Source of the DNA: Flavobacterium album
GTDB taxonomy: Bacteria; Bacteroidota; Bacteroidia; Flavobacteriales; Flavobacteriaceae
Direction of reading: 5' to 3'
Assembly: GCF_003096035.1 (NCBI RefSeq)
Contig: NZ_CP029186.1
Coordinates: 881,001-945,000, forward strand
Length of the DNA stretch: 64,000 bases
Part shown: piece by piece, positions 26,612-35,615 of the stretch
Layout: each line of letters opens with the position of its first letter
Numbering within the stretch: position 1 is the first letter of the stretch
Position numbers and translations under genes: made by a program
Notes under the pieces: model-generated
What the model was told of the DNA's origin: nothing
Database searches by the model: none
What the model saw: only the letters and a program-made list of their open reading frames with translations

Positions 26612-27073
26612 ATGAAAAGCATACAATTACTATGCCTGATCGCTGCCCTGGCAATGATCGGGTGCAAAGATGGTGAAAAACCCACAGCTACACAAGATAT
26701 TGCACCAACCGGAGCCACCGAGCCTGCCATGTCGCCGCAAATGCCTCCTGAAAAGACAAGTGCTGCCTGGATGGGCAAATATGCCGGCGTACTCCCCTGT
26801 TGGAACGAATGCAAAGGCCTGAAAACAGAGATCGAGGTACGTAATGACAGTACTTATACACTTTCGTCACAGGCACTGGGGCAGGAAGACAAACCGCGGA
26901 TATTTAAGGGCACCTTCAATTTTAATACGGCTAAAAAAACCATTACGCTTGACGCGGAAGGCGACCATCTGAAATTCCTTGTCAATGATGGTATGCTGAA
27001 AAAGCTTGATAAGTTTGGTGATCCGGAACAGGGAGCCCCGCAGGAGAAGTATTTATTGAAAAAAGTACAGTAA
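26612..27073 (+). CDS. NlpE-like copper-resistance lipoprotein
   Basis: A 153-aa lipoprotein: signal MKSIQLLCLIAALAMIGC with the lipobox Cys18, then a Pro/Thr/Ala-rich linker to about residue 50. The NlpE N-terminal domain follows: WMGKYAGVLPCWNECKGLKT (~53-72), TYTLSSQALG, GTFNFNTAKKTITLDAEGD and KYLLKKV. In the family the strand-turn with two cysteines (usually PCADC) matters for redox or copper sensing. Here it reads PCWNEC, so the spacing is one residue longer. Roles in copper tolerance or envelope stress are inferred from the family. Confidence 0.85.
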   Translation: MKSIQLLCLIAALAMIGCKDGEKPTATQDIAPTGATEPAMSPQMPPEKTSAAWMGKYAGVLPCWNECKGLKTEIEVRNDSTYTLSSQALGQEDKPRIFKGTFNFNTAKKTITLDAEGDHLKFLVNDGMLKKLDKFGDPEQGAPQEKYLLKKVQ

Positions 27074-27085
27074 TTGTCTACGTTT

Positions 27086-27183
27086 TTGTCATTTCGAGCG
27101 AAACGCAGTGGAGTCGAGAAATCTCGCAATTCATACTAATGTAAGTTGAGATTTCTCACTCCGTGCCTTCGTTCGAAATGACA
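27086..27183. repeat. GTCATTTCGAGCGAA inverted repeat
   Basis: TCATTTCGAGCGAAACGCAG (from about 27088) is mirrored by TTCGTTCGAAATGACA at the right end. Inner GAGAAATCTC and GAGATTTCTC segments also pair. A related element lies at 52376-52480. Confidence 0.8.
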
Positions 27184-27201
27184 GAACGATATATCATTGA
27201 A

Positions 27202-28221
27202 TTATATACTCGATTTAAACTGCTCCAAAAACCTTACATCATTCTCGTAGAACATACGGATGTCGCTTATCTGGTACAAGAGCATGGCGATGCGCTCGAT
27301 ACCCATACCGAAAGCGAACCCATTGTATTTTGCAGCATCGATGCCACAGTTCTTAAGCACGTTAGGATCAACCATACCGCAGCCCATGATCTCGAGCCAT
27401 CCGGTACCTTTTGTTATCCTGTAGTCAATTTCGGTCTTCAGTCCCCAGTAGATGTCCACCTCAGCGCTTGGCTCTGTGAACGGGAAGTACGACGGGCGAA
27501 GGCGTATCTTGCTTTTGCCGAACATCTCTTTGGTAAAGTATAACAGCGTCTGCTTAAGGTCGGCAAACGAAACGTCTTTGTCAATATAAAGCCCTTCTAC
27601 CTGGTGGAAGATGCAGTGCGAACGCGACGATATGGCCTCGTTACGGAACACCCTGCCCGGGGAAATGGTACGGATGGGCGGCTTATTGTTCTCCATATAA
27701 CGCACCTGTACTGATGATGTATGCGTACGCAGCAGCACATCCGGATTGGTCTGGATGAAGAAAGTGTCCTGCATATCCCGTGCCGGATGGTATTCCGGAA
27801 GGTTAAGTGCGGTAAAGTTATGCCAGTCGTCCTCTATTTCCGGTCCTTCGGAAACATTGAAACCTATATTGGAAAAAATATCGATAATCTGGTTCTTAAC
27901 GATAGATATCGGGTGGCGCGAACCTACCTGGAACGGCTCACCGGGACGGGTAAGGTCGCCGTAAAGGTTTTTGCTCTCTACTTTGCTTTCAAGTTCGTCC
28001 TGTATGGCATTCACCTTATGCTGTGCAGCATTCTTCAGGTTATTGATTACCTGGCCGAATTCCTTCTTCATGTCATTCGGCACATTTTTGAACTCCGCAA
28101 GGAAGTCGTTAAGAACGCCCTTCTTGCCCAGGAACTTGATCCTGAATGCTTCAAGGTCTTCTTTGGTATGTGCTCTAAACGCTTCGGCTTCGGCTATGTA
28201 GCCCTTGATCTTGTCTATCAT
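27202..28221 (-). CDS. pheS: Phenylalanine--tRNA ligase alpha subunit
   Basis: A 339-aa class II synthetase subunit of normal length. An N-terminal coiled-coil arm (about residues 1-85) precedes the catalytic core. The core carries motif 2-type [20 protein letters not shown] (about 200-219), [18 protein letters not shown] (~259-276), [18 protein letters not shown], and motif 3 [16 protein letters not shown] near the end. It pairs with PheT, which is not in this window. The start [15 protein letters not shown] at 28221 is typical. Plus-strand frames through it are shadows. Confidence 0.96.
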   Translation of the reverse strand: MIDKIKGYIAEAEAFRAHTKEDLEAFRIKFLGKKGVLNDFLAEFKNVPNDMKKEFGQVINNLKNAAQHKVNAIQDELESKVESKNLYGDLTRPGEPFQVGSRHPISIVKNQIIDIFSNIGFNVSEGPEIEDDWHNFTALNLPEYHPARDMQDTFFIQTNPDVLLRTHTSSVQVRYMENNKPPIRTISPGRVFRNEAISSRSHCIFHQVEGLYIDKDVSFADLKQTLLYFTKEMFGKSKIRLRPSYFPFTEPSAEVDIYWGLKTEIDYRITKGTGWLEIMGCGMVDPNVLKNCGIDAAKYNGFAFGMGIERIAMLLYQISDIRMFYENDVRFLEQFKSSI

Positions 28222-28475
28222 CGTTACTCAGTAAAAGTGTGCAAATTTAGGCATTTTACAAACGAATTGCACGAATTTATCTGCTATAATTAACTTAAAA
28301 TTAAACCTCCCAAAAACATTAATAAAGCCGGTAATACCTGCTTGTAAAATTCGCCGCACATATAAGACGGTTCACCTCAATTTATAAATAATACAAGGCT
28401 ATTGCCGTTATAGTATAGACGCAAGGCTTAAAACAGCTTTGCCTTAGTTAATAAATTGGTTGGTTTGATTTGTTG

Positions 28476-28504
28476 AAACCTGTGCGGCCCCCTGCACAGG
28501 TTTT
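28476..28504. terminator. Hairpin overlapping a stop codon
   Basis: AAACCTGTGC and GCACAGGTTTT pair around GGCCCCCT. The right side runs into the stop codon of the 28503 gene, which it probably terminates on the minus strand. The remaining part of the gap 28222-28475 shows nothing else convincing. Confidence 0.7.
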
Positions 28505-28865
28505 ACTTTATAAGGCCTTTTTCCAAAAAATAGTCTACTATCGCCCCCTTCATCAGTACGCTCTGCTCGCCGGCCTTCAATGGCGGAAGCTCTTCCTTTA
28601 CAGTATAATGTGGCCATCCGTCGGCATCAAACATTTCGAATTCATAATAACCGTAAGGTTCCAGCAGGCGGCAGATGGCAATATGCATCAGGTTCAGCTT
28701 TTCATCTTTCTTGAATTTACGGTTGAATTGCCCCAGTTCCTGCACGCCTATCAGGTAAATGATGGCATCGAGGTCTAGTTTTTCACCGTCGGCAAAACGG
28801 TCGGATAATATAGTGACAAGCTGTTCCCAGCGTTCTTTCAGTTGTTCGTCTCTTGACATGTTCAT
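28503..28865 (-). CDS. Conserved hypothetical protein
   Basis: A 120-aa soluble protein. It starts MNMSRDEQLKERWEQLVTIL (a second Met is two codons in) and contains LDAIIYLIGVQELG, YGYYEFEMFDADGWPHY and MKGAIVDYFLEKGLI. It is mainly helical with no signal peptide. I believe this type is widespread in Bacteroidota but uncharacterised. It is a single-gene unit, with a hairpin terminator at its stop codon. Confidence 0.75.
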   Translation of the reverse strand: MNMSRDEQLKERWEQLVTILSDRFADGEKLDLDAIIYLIGVQELGQFNRKFKKDEKLNLMHIAICRLLEPYGYYEFEMFDADGWPHYTVKEELPPLKAGEQSVLMKGAIVDYFLEKGLIK

Positions 28866-28929
28866 GATTTAAGCCGCAAAGATAGTAACTTGGAAATTAA
28901 TGGTGCCAAAGGACTTTTTGGGTTCGACG

Positions 28930-29036
28930 GGAGGGTTTCACAAAGATTCGCAAAGAAGACGCCAAGGGACACAAAATTTAAACATCAGTAAATGTCCTTG
29001 TGCATCTTTGCGTCTCCTTGGTGGTTCTTTGCGGTA
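28930..29036. repeat. CACAAAG...CTTTGCG inverted repeat
   Basis: CACAAAGATTCGCAAAGAAG and a following GACGCCAAGG segment are mirrored by CATCTTTGCGTCTCCTTGG and GTTCTTTGCGG. A single-arm relative lies near 54252. Confidence 0.75.
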
Positions 29037-29062
29037 TAGCTTTTAAATTTTACCTTTGCCTT

Positions 29063-29551
29063 ATGACAGGAATTGACATCATATTAGGCGGGCTACTCCT
29101 ATACGGACTTGGAAAAGGCGCATACAAAGGGCTTTTTGTAGAACTGGCGTCACTGGTATCGCTTATTGCCGGGCTTTTTATCGCGGTAAAATTCTCGCAG
29201 CTTACGGCAAATGTACTCGAAGGCAATTTAACTGACGACCCGGCTACAGCAGGTGTTATTGCGTTTGCAATTACTTTTATTGCTGTGGTGGTGGGGATTA
29301 TGCTCCTTGCCAAGGTATTTACCAAGCTGGCTGACTATTCAGGTTTGGGGCTGACGAACCGGTTACTGGGAGGAATATTTGGTTTTTTCAGGATGGTATT
29401 GGTGCTGAGCGTACTGCTGAACTTCTTTATGAAGGTCAACCTAAACAATGCCCTGACCGAAAAGAAAACCCTTGATGAGTCGCTTTTCTTTTACCCAATA
29501 CTGGAGGTTTCGGCTTATATTTTTCCTGTATTTGAGGATTGGTTCCGTTAA
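29063..29551 (+). CDS. CvpA family membrane protein
   Basis: A 162-aa integral membrane protein with about four transmembrane segments. It begins MTGIDIILGGLLLYGLGKGA, which is the typical CvpA opening (DIxxxxxLxxGxxKGxxxGL). Later family features are LASLVSLIAGLFIAVKFS, a second hydrophobic pair around residues 70-95, and GLGLTNRLLGGIFGFFRM. The open frame extends upstream to 29000, but ATG 29063 matches the family start. CvpA is linked to colicin V production and bile/cell-envelope tolerance in enterobacteria; its role here is unknown. Short GATTTCAGATTT-type repeats follow the stop. Confidence 0.88.
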   Translation: MTGIDIILGGLLLYGLGKGAYKGLFVELASLVSLIAGLFIAVKFSQLTANVLEGNLTDDPATAGVIAFAITFIAVVVGIMLLAKVFTKLADYSGLGLTNRLLGGIFGFFRMVLVLSVLLNFFMKVNLNNALTEKKTLDESLFFYPILEVSAYIFPVFEDWFR

Positions 29552-29681
29552 GGATTTCAGATTTCAGATTGTAGATTTTAGATTGAGTTTCACTCGGCTG
29601 ACAAATGTTTATATGAAGAATTTTGCTTGCTTGCAAGACTTCAAAATTCCCTGCATCTGACTTCGGACTTCAGACTTACAT

Positions 29682-30428
29682 TTAAAGCTCTTTTATCGCC
29701 GCGGAAGGGACCCAGCCTACGGTATCGTCCGGCATTTGTACCTTCTGCCATTGCCCTTTTGAGCCAATGATATACACCTTAATCCCGGCATGAAGGATAA
29801 AGGCATCCTGTGCGCCCTGCGATGCATCTGTCTTTACCTGCACCATATCGCTGAAAACAATTGCGGGATGCCTGCTCTCCGCTTCTGACCTGGCATGAAA
29901 TGCCGTTATAAGGGCGAAGATCAGTACTACCACCATTACACACATTCCTGCAAAAAAACTGCGTTTAAGCGCTGTTTTGCGTGTCATATAATATCCTGAG
30001 AACAATAGCAATGAGAGAAAGGCGGCTACTACCGCGATCCATGCGAGGGTATCAAAATGCCATGTTCCGGAAAGGCTGTCCATTATTCCTGCGAAACCCG
30101 GTTGCGCAACAGGCTGGATATTATCGGTGATCAGCTGATGCGCATAGCCAAGATTGATCTCAATATCGCTGTTGCCCGGATCGAGCTGCAATGCCTTTTC
30201 GTAGTTGTAAACCGCGGGCGCGACCTTTTCGAGCTTATAATACGCATTGCCAAGATTGAAATACAACTCCGCCGACTCCTTATTTTCCTTAAGGACGCTT
30301 TCATAACTCGCCGCGGCCTGGCTGTATTGGCCCTGCCTGTACTGCTCATTGCCTTTTTCGAAAGCCGACTGCGCAAACAATGCCTGTGATAAGAATATAA
30401 GTATGTATAGTATGTTTTTCATATTCAT
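29682..30428 (-). CDS. batE: BatE-like TPR/SH3 protein
   Basis: About 248 aa from ATG 30428 (a second Met is two codons in). A signal peptide (KNILYILIFLSQALFAQ) is followed by TPR repeats: KGNEQYRQGQYSQAAASYE, AELYFNLGNAYYKLEKVAPA and YEKALQLDPGNSDIE. Two transmembrane helices lie at ~130-150 and ~160-180, and a C-terminal bacterial SH3-like domain ends GQWQKVQMPDDTVGWVP. This is the usual last member of the Bacteroides aerotolerance (Bat) operon. Bat proteins are thought to form an envelope complex with MoxR; the exact activity is not settled. Its start overlaps the stop region of the upstream gene. GTCTGAAGTCCGAAGTC-type repeat sequence lies just after its stop. Confidence 0.85.
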   Translation of the reverse strand: MNMKNILYILIFLSQALFAQSAFEKGNEQYRQGQYSQAAASYESVLKENKESAELYFNLGNAYYKLEKVAPAVYNYEKALQLDPGNSDIEINLGYAHQLITDNIQPVAQPGFAGIMDSLSGTWHFDTLAWIAVVAAFLSLLLFSGYYMTRKTALKRSFFAGMCVMVVVLIFALITAFHARSEAESRHPAIVFSDMVQVKTDASQGAQDAFILHAGIKVYIIGSKGQWQKVQMPDDTVGWVPSAAIKEL

Positions 30429-30433
30429 TAGTA

Positions 30434-30922
30434 TCAATACAACTCATCTGCCATCTTCAGCAGACCGCTCTCCCTAATCTCCATTAATGAGCCTTCAATA
30501 GTATTTTTATTGCCTATTATCTTATATTCCTTATTAGTCTTTGTATTGGTCACTAAAACCCCAACACTAATTTGATCATCTTCTGCAGAATAATCGTAAT
30601 AAATTATATACTCATATCCATCATTTTCAAAGATGATATTTTGGATTTCCAGACCTGCATTTGCTTTCCCTCCGCCTCTGAAATAATAGGCATATTTAAA
30701 CTGTGACCAGCTGTCTTTCAAATCTCCCGGATACTCTAATTCAATTTTGCTTTTCGTCCCAAAACGATAAACTAAATATTTATCGGCCTTACTCTTAGCA
30801 AGCACTACGTTTTTGCCATTATTCGTCTTAAATGAAAAAACTAATTCTTCATTGTCCTTTACATAATCCGCCTGGGCAAACACCGCCTGCGATAAGAATA
30901 AAAGTATGTATAGTAGTCTCAT
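30434..30922 (-). CDS. Secreted hypothetical protein inserted in the Bat operon
   Basis: A 162-aa protein with a signal peptide (MRLLYILLFLSQAVFAQ). The mature part is beta-rich with no recognised domain (FSFKTNNGKNVVLAKSKADK, YEYIIYYDYSAEDDQ). It lies between batD and batE, where I expect no gene. Its first ~28 codons resemble those of the next gene, batE, at protein level (LLYILLFLSQAVFAQAD against ILYILIFLSQALFAQSA) and at DNA level (CTATACATACTT and TTCTTATC shared). After that they diverge. A partial duplication of the batE 5' end fused to other sequence is a likely origin (inference). Confidence 0.75.
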   Translation of the reverse strand: MRLLYILLFLSQAVFAQADYVKDNEELVFSFKTNNGKNVVLAKSKADKYLVYRFGTKSKIELEYPGDLKDSWSQFKYAYYFRGGGKANAGLEIQNIIFENDGYEYIIYYDYSAEDDQISVGVLVTNTKTNKEYKIIGNKNTIEGSLMEIRESGLLKMADELY

Positions 30923-30951
30923 GTCTTAATACTTTGTACTCATTACTTTCT

Positions 30952-32727
30952 TTATATCTGCTTCTCCAATGCCGTTACAACCGCCACAGCATTATCATAA
31001 TCCTGCTGCATGGCTGAACCTGATGAGGGAGCGTAGCGTGCGAATTCGCAGCTGTCCATTATCTTTATGAAATCATTAACCGTGTCGGCTGGCACTTTGC
31101 GCGAAAGCAACAGCTCCCTCACGTTCTGCCTGCTCATATCGACGGTCTCTATGTTCAGTTTAGCTTTTAATACATTATGCAGCGCTTTTTCAAGGTGCAT
31201 GTAAAATGGTTCTTTGTCGCCTAAGTGGTTTTTGGCCTCAGCCAGGTATTTTTTCGCCAGCTTATTGGTCTCCCTTATTTTGCTTCCGGTAACATCGCTG
31301 TCATAGGCTTCTTTTTTCTTTCTTGCCAGCACGACCACCGGCATCAGCAGGAATGGCAGCACCAGAAGTATCCAGAACAATACCGACCCCAAAAAGTGGC
31401 TGCTCCCTTTGGCCTGCAGTGTGGTTGCCGAAGCTATAAAACGGAATGGCTCCCTTGCTTCCGGCGCTCCCTTCCTGCCTGAGGAAGCGGTTTCTGCATC
31501 ATATGCCGATGCCGCCGGTACATTAAGCACATCGACCATTATATTATCGAAAGCCATGGTCCTGTAGGTCTGTAATTTCGGGTCGAACCAGGAAAACGAC
31601 AAACCTTTTATCGCAAATTTGCCCTTTTTATGAGGAACAACCGTATAGCTGTCAGACATGCTTCCTTCCATACCGCTTAACGTGACAGAAATATTTTCTT
31701 TATGCTCCGGGTCAAACATTTCAAGTTCTGGTGCAACTGAAGGCTTTGGCAGCTTAAAGAGCTTCAGGTTGCCTTTGCCTGTAACTGACACATCCAGCTT
31801 CAGCGATTCGCCATTTGCCAATGTTGTTTTGGAAGATGTGGCTTTAAATACAAAGCTTCCCACTGCCCCGTTGAAATTAGCGGGACGGCCATTTTCCGGC
31901 AGTGGCTTCACATTGATGGCCGTTTTACCCGTAGAGACCATCTTATTCTCAACGGTATAACCATCATTGCCAAATGCATCCGGGCGCCCTGTCGGGATCT
32001 CAAGCACAATAGATGTCGACATCGGCTCCAGTTCCAGCCTGCCGCTTTTCTGAGGGTAAAGCACTGCCTTCCGTACTACGACATAATTGTACATTTCCCC
32101 TTTATGCGTCCCCTGCAAAACCTGCTGCCTGTCTTTTGGCACGCTTTCCGTCTGGCTCCAGAAGTCGGGATACTGCGGGTTATCGGCTGTATCCCACGAC
32201 CGCACCCCTGTACCCACCCGCACATACAGCTTATACACAACATTCACAGGCTCGTTGACATAAGGGTTCGGATTACTCACCTCAGCCACAAGCTCCACGC
32301 CGCTTAAGGCTTTCTGAAGTTGCTTCGCATTATTGACAACCGGGTTGCCCGACGTATTGCCATTTTGTACAGCGGCAGTTACGGTTACCTGGAAAGGTAT
32401 CGTTTTGTATATCTTGCCATCAATCTCTATCGAGGCCTGGCCAATTGTAAATTTGCCCCTTGCGGTTGGGGTAAGGTAGTAGGTATATATTTTGCGGTAG
32501 GTCTGCTTTTTAAAAACCCCGGTGATCGCCTGCGTAGGGCCCGATACATTAAAGCCTTTAAACGATGGCGGGTTAAAATTATCGCCGTCGTCATTCATGC
32601 TGAAATCAAGCTTAATGGTTTCATTGATCCCTATTGTGGTCTTTTCAGGAATAGCCTTAAATTCCACCTGGGCATAGATCCCGTGGATGCAGAAAAACAA
32701 CAGTAATAGTAAGCTATGTCTTTTCAT
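30952..32727 (-). CDS. batD: BatD (oxygen tolerance) membrane-anchored protein
   Basis: A 591-aa protein. A signal peptide (MKRHSLLLLLFFCIHGIYAQ) precedes a long periplasmic beta-sandwich region (about 20-440) with the BatD pattern: EFKAIPEKTTIGINETIKLD, FKGFNVSGPTQ, YYLTPTARGKFTIGQA and GVELVAEVSNPNPYVNEP. One transmembrane helix lies near 443-465, followed by a basic cytoplasmic tail of about 120 aa (helical, LAKKYLAEAKNHLGDKEPFY). BatD family members are predicted scaffold proteins of the Bat complex. It lies within the operon 74 bases after batC. Confidence 0.92.
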   Translation of the reverse strand: MKRHSLLLLLFFCIHGIYAQVEFKAIPEKTTIGINETIKLDFSMNDDGDNFNPPSFKGFNVSGPTQAITGVFKKQTYRKIYTYYLTPTARGKFTIGQASIEIDGKIYKTIPFQVTVTAAVQNGNTSGNPVVNNAKQLQKALSGVELVAEVSNPNPYVNEPVNVVYKLYVRVGTGVRSWDTADNPQYPDFWSQTESVPKDRQQVLQGTHKGEMYNYVVVRKAVLYPQKSGRLELEPMSTSIVLEIPTGRPDAFGNDGYTVENKMVSTGKTAINVKPLPENGRPANFNGAVGSFVFKATSSKTTLANGESLKLDVSVTGKGNLKLFKLPKPSVAPELEMFDPEHKENISVTLSGMEGSMSDSYTVVPHKKGKFAIKGLSFSWFDPKLQTYRTMAFDNIMVDVLNVPAASAYDAETASSGRKGAPEAREPFRFIASATTLQAKGSSHFLGSVLFWILLVLPFLLMPVVVLARKKKEAYDSDVTGSKIRETNKLAKKYLAEAKNHLGDKEPFYMHLEKALHNVLKAKLNIETVDMSRQNVRELLLSRKVPADTVNDFIKIMDSCEFARYAPSSGSAMQQDYDNAVAVVTALEKQI

Positions 32728-32801
32728 TATTCAAAAATACGAACCTCAGCCTTTTTAGCTACGCATTACACAAATTAAACAAATTATTTACAGAATTTTC
32801 T

Positions 32802-33572
32802 TTACCAGTCCTTCTCCTGTTTCTTAGGCTGTGCCTGTACCCTTACGCCTTTTACCCTGTCCTGCACCTTTTTCTCTTCGTTGTTCATAGCATCCAGCAG
32901 GTTTTCCATGCGTTGTTTGGACGGGTCGTCGCTGGCCGGCTGCGGGTTGCCCTGGTTATCGGCACCGCCTTTGCTCTGCTGCGCCCCTGCACCCCCGCCG
33001 CCCTTTTGCGGTTTATCTTTACTTCCGCCACCATCAGCTTTTTCGCCGCTGTCGCCACGGTTTTTTGCGACATTGCTTTTGTTATCCTGCTTATCGTCTT
33101 TCGGTGGGTCTTTCCTGTCGTCCTTTTTAGGAGGAGGCGGTGGCGGGTTGTCTTTCAGCATTTTTTTTGCCAATGCATAGTTGTATCGCGTCTGCTCATC
33201 ATACGGGTTGTTGCGCAACGCATTTTTATAGGCATCTACCGCGTTTTGGTATTCCTTTGCATCCATGAACACATTGCCCATATTATGGTAGGCCATGTGC
33301 TTTTGCTGTTTGGTATGCGCATTCTCGAGCGCCCGTGAATAGGCTAAAAACGCTTCTGCCTTCTGCCCCTGGCGATATATCGAATTGCCAAGGTTATAAT
33401 CTGCAGATGCTTTGGCAGGCGACTTAGATTTCGATACCCTGTAATCGGCCTCAGCATCGCGGTATTGCTTTTGTTTGAATTCCTCGTTCCCTTTTGCCAT
33501 GTCGTTATCGGGCTTTTGCGCAAAAGCAAAAACCGGCACCAAAAGCAGCAGGTATGCCATCAGTCCCTTCAT
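32802..33572 (-). CDS. batC: BatC-like TPR protein
   Basis: A 256-aa exported TPR protein. A signal peptide (MKGLMAYLLLLVPVFAFAQ) is followed by TPR units: GNEEFKQKQYRDAEADYR, ADYNLGNSIYRQGQKAEAF, HMAYHNMGNVFMDAKEYQN and ALRNNPYDEQTRYNYALAK. Then comes a charged low-complexity tail (Pro run, then Lys/Asp, then Gly/Lys repeats; about 155-256). The tail is encoded by GC-rich repetitive DNA. It overlaps batB by 4 bases, so translation is coupled. It is a protein-interaction component of the Bat system by family knowledge. Confidence 0.88.
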   Translation of the reverse strand: MKGLMAYLLLLVPVFAFAQKPDNDMAKGNEEFKQKQYRDAEADYRVSKSKSPAKASADYNLGNSIYRQGQKAEAFLAYSRALENAHTKQQKHMAYHNMGNVFMDAKEYQNAVDAYKNALRNNPYDEQTRYNYALAKKMLKDNPPPPPPKKDDRKDPPKDDKQDNKSNVAKNRGDSGEKADGGGSKDKPQKGGGGAGAQQSKGGADNQGNPQPASDDPSKQRMENLLDAMNNEEKKVQDRVKGVRVQAQPKKQEKDW

Positions 33573-34606
33573 TGTACTTTTTCGTTAAAGAGGTTCAGTT
33601 TCATTATCCAGGCCGTTTTGCGCTCCAGCAGGAACATATCGATAATCAGCAAAAGAAGCGCCGCGGCCAAAAACCACTGGTACTGGGAGTCATAATCCGA
33701 TACCTGCCTTGTTGCAAAGCCTTTTTTGTCGATATTTTCCAATGCCTTAGCCACATAATCTGCTACTTCGCGGCTGTCATTCCCGGTAATATAGCCGCCC
33801 CCGGTAATTTTGGCAAGCTCTTTAAGCGGCCCGGGATATAATTTTGTCGTCACGATCTGCCCTTCATTATCGCGCTTATAACTTTCGGTCACGCCATTGC
33901 GCTTTAGGGGGATGGTAGTTCCTTTTTCGGTACCAATGCCCACCGTTACCATCTTTATGCCGCGCTTGGCCAGTTCTTCTGCCGCGTTGTTGCTGTCCTG
34001 CCCGTGGTCTTCACCATCCGAAAGCAGTACGACCATCTTGCCGGCTTTTGGGTCGTCAAAATACGATGCCGACATCAGCAACGCTTCATTGATAGCAGTG
34101 CCCTGTGACGATACCATGTCAGTGTCCATTCCTTCAAGCAGCATTTTGGCCACACCATAATCAGTTGTTATGGGCAATACCGGGAAAGCGCTGCCGGCAT
34201 AACCAATGATGCCTACCCTGTCGGCTCCCAGTCGCTTCATTACCTGCGACACGATCTGCTTGCTTTTCTCAAGCCTGTTCGGCGCTATGTCTTCGGCCAG
34301 CATACTTTTCGAGACATCTATGGCAAAAACAATATCGGCGCCTTGGGTCTTAACCACCTCTTTGCGTATTCCGGCTCTTGGGTTCACCAGTGCCAGGATG
34401 AGCCCTGTAAGCACCAGCAGGACGATAATGAATTTTAACCCTGCCTTAAAAGGCGAATTTTCCGGTGAGAGCCTGCCCACCATTTCGGGGCTGCCAAACT
34501 CACGCTGTTTTTTCTTTTTCCAATACATGTCGTACAGGTACAGCCCGGCCAGCACCGGAATGATGGCCAAAAGGTAAAAATATATGGGTTTGTCGAATAC
34601 GTACAT
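33569..34606 (-). CDS. batB: BatB: VWA-domain membrane protein
   Basis: A 345-aa protein with an N-terminal membrane pair (about residues 9-25 and 58-77). A von Willebrand A domain follows with the MIDAS motif DVSKSMLAEDIAPNRLEKSK (DxSxS; about 96-115), the conserved Thr in SSQGTAINEALLMS and the Asp in LLSDGEDHGQDSNN. A C-terminal helix (~310-330) is followed by a short tail. It is the second of two tandem VWA proteins of the Bat operon. It overlaps batC by 4 bases and follows batA by 1 base. Confidence 0.93.
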   Translation of the reverse strand: MYVFDKPIYFYLLAIIPVLAGLYLYDMYWKKKKQREFGSPEMVGRLSPENSPFKAGLKFIIVLLVLTGLILALVNPRAGIRKEVVKTQGADIVFAIDVSKSMLAEDIAPNRLEKSKQIVSQVMKRLGADRVGIIGYAGSAFPVLPITTDYGVAKMLLEGMDTDMVSSQGTAINEALLMSASYFDDPKAGKMVVLLSDGEDHGQDSNNAAEELAKRGIKMVTVGIGTEKGTTIPLKRNGVTESYKRDNEGQIVTTKLYPGPLKELAKITGGGYITGNDSREVADYVAKALENIDKKGFATRQVSDYDSQYQWFLAAALLLLIIDMFLLERKTAWIMKLNLFNEKVQ

Positions 34607-34607
34607 A

Positions 34608-35615
34608 TCAGATAAAGCTTCTGTAAAGGGTTCGTTTTGCTACCGCTTCAAGCAACAGCAACAGCAATGCGGCCCACACAAAAATGCGGAATTTTTCGTC
34701 GTAATTAAAATATTTCAGTTCGGGCATCTCGCTTTTTTCAAGCTTGTCGATCTCGGTATAAATTTCTTTCAGCTTGCTGTTGCTGGTTGCGCGAAAGTAT
34801 TTTCCGCCGGTTTGCTTAGCAATATCCTGAAGCAGCTGCTCATCTATCTTTACAGGGGCCATGCGGTAAATAATATCGCCTGTAAAGGGGTCCTGCATCC
34901 AGGGGAACTCGGCATTGCCGTTGGTCCCAATGCCTATAGTATACACTTTAAGCCCGTATTCTTTAGCAATCGTGGCAGCGGTTTTCGGGTCGATAAAACC
35001 GGCATTGTTCACGCCATCGGTCATCAGGATAATCACACGACTTTTGGCCTTGCTTTCCTTCAGGCGGTTGATGGCCGTGGCCAGCCCCGTGCCGATTGCT
35101 GTACCGTCTTTAATCATTATATTGTCATAATTAACCGACAGCACTGCCTGCTTTACCAGCGCCTTATCGCTGGTAACCGGTATTTTGGTATAGGCCTCAG
35201 CAGCATAAAGCACCAGCCCTATGCGGTCGTTTACCCGGGCATCTACAAATTCCGCGGCTGTTTTCTTTAATGCCTCAAAGCGGTTAGGTTTCAGGTCGCG
35301 GGCCAGCATACTTGTTGATACGTCGATTGCCATTACGATATCAATGCCATTTACAGAGCCTGCCTTGCTGCTCACATCGGCAGTGCGCGGCCTTGCAAGC
35401 GCAATGATCATGCATAATAATGCTAAAAGGCGCAGGCCAAAGAGGGCCGGCCTGAGTTTTGTCTTCCATGAGGGCGCGGCTTTAAACCCTGCTACCGAGC
35501 TGATGCGGAGCGTGGCCGACTGCTGTTTCCTTTTCAGGAAATACCAGCCTGCCGCCGCGGGAAGCAACAGCAGCAGCCAGAAGAAACCGGGATGTAAAAA
35601 AGTTATCTCGCTCAT
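34608..35615 (-). CDS. batA: BatA: VWA-domain membrane protein
   Basis: A 335-aa protein with the BatA opening MSEITFLHPGFFWLLLLLPA (first helix) and a second helix near 55-75. The VWA domain has the MIDAS motif DVSTSMLARDLKPNRFEALK (DxSxS), the Thr in KDGTAIGTGLATAINRLK and the Asp in MTDGVNNAGFIDP. The C-terminal helix ends the protein (~310-328). Residues for metal-dependent binding are intact. It is a paralogue of the adjacent batB. It overlaps the DUF4381-type gene by 4 bases. Confidence 0.93.
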   Translation of the reverse strand: MSEITFLHPGFFWLLLLLPAAAGWYFLKRKQQSATLRISSVAGFKAAPSWKTKLRPALFGLRLLALLCMIIALARPRTADVSSKAGSVNGIDIVMAIDVSTSMLARDLKPNRFEALKKTAAEFVDARVNDRIGLVLYAAEAYTKIPVTSDKALVKQAVLSVNYDNIMIKDGTAIGTGLATAINRLKESKAKSRVIILMTDGVNNAGFIDPKTAATIAKEYGLKVYTIGIGTNGNAEFPWMQDPFTGDIIYRMAPVKIDEQLLQDIAKQTGGKYFRATSNSKLKEIYTEIDKLEKSEMPELKYFNYDEKFRIFVWAALLLLLLEAVAKRTLYRSFI

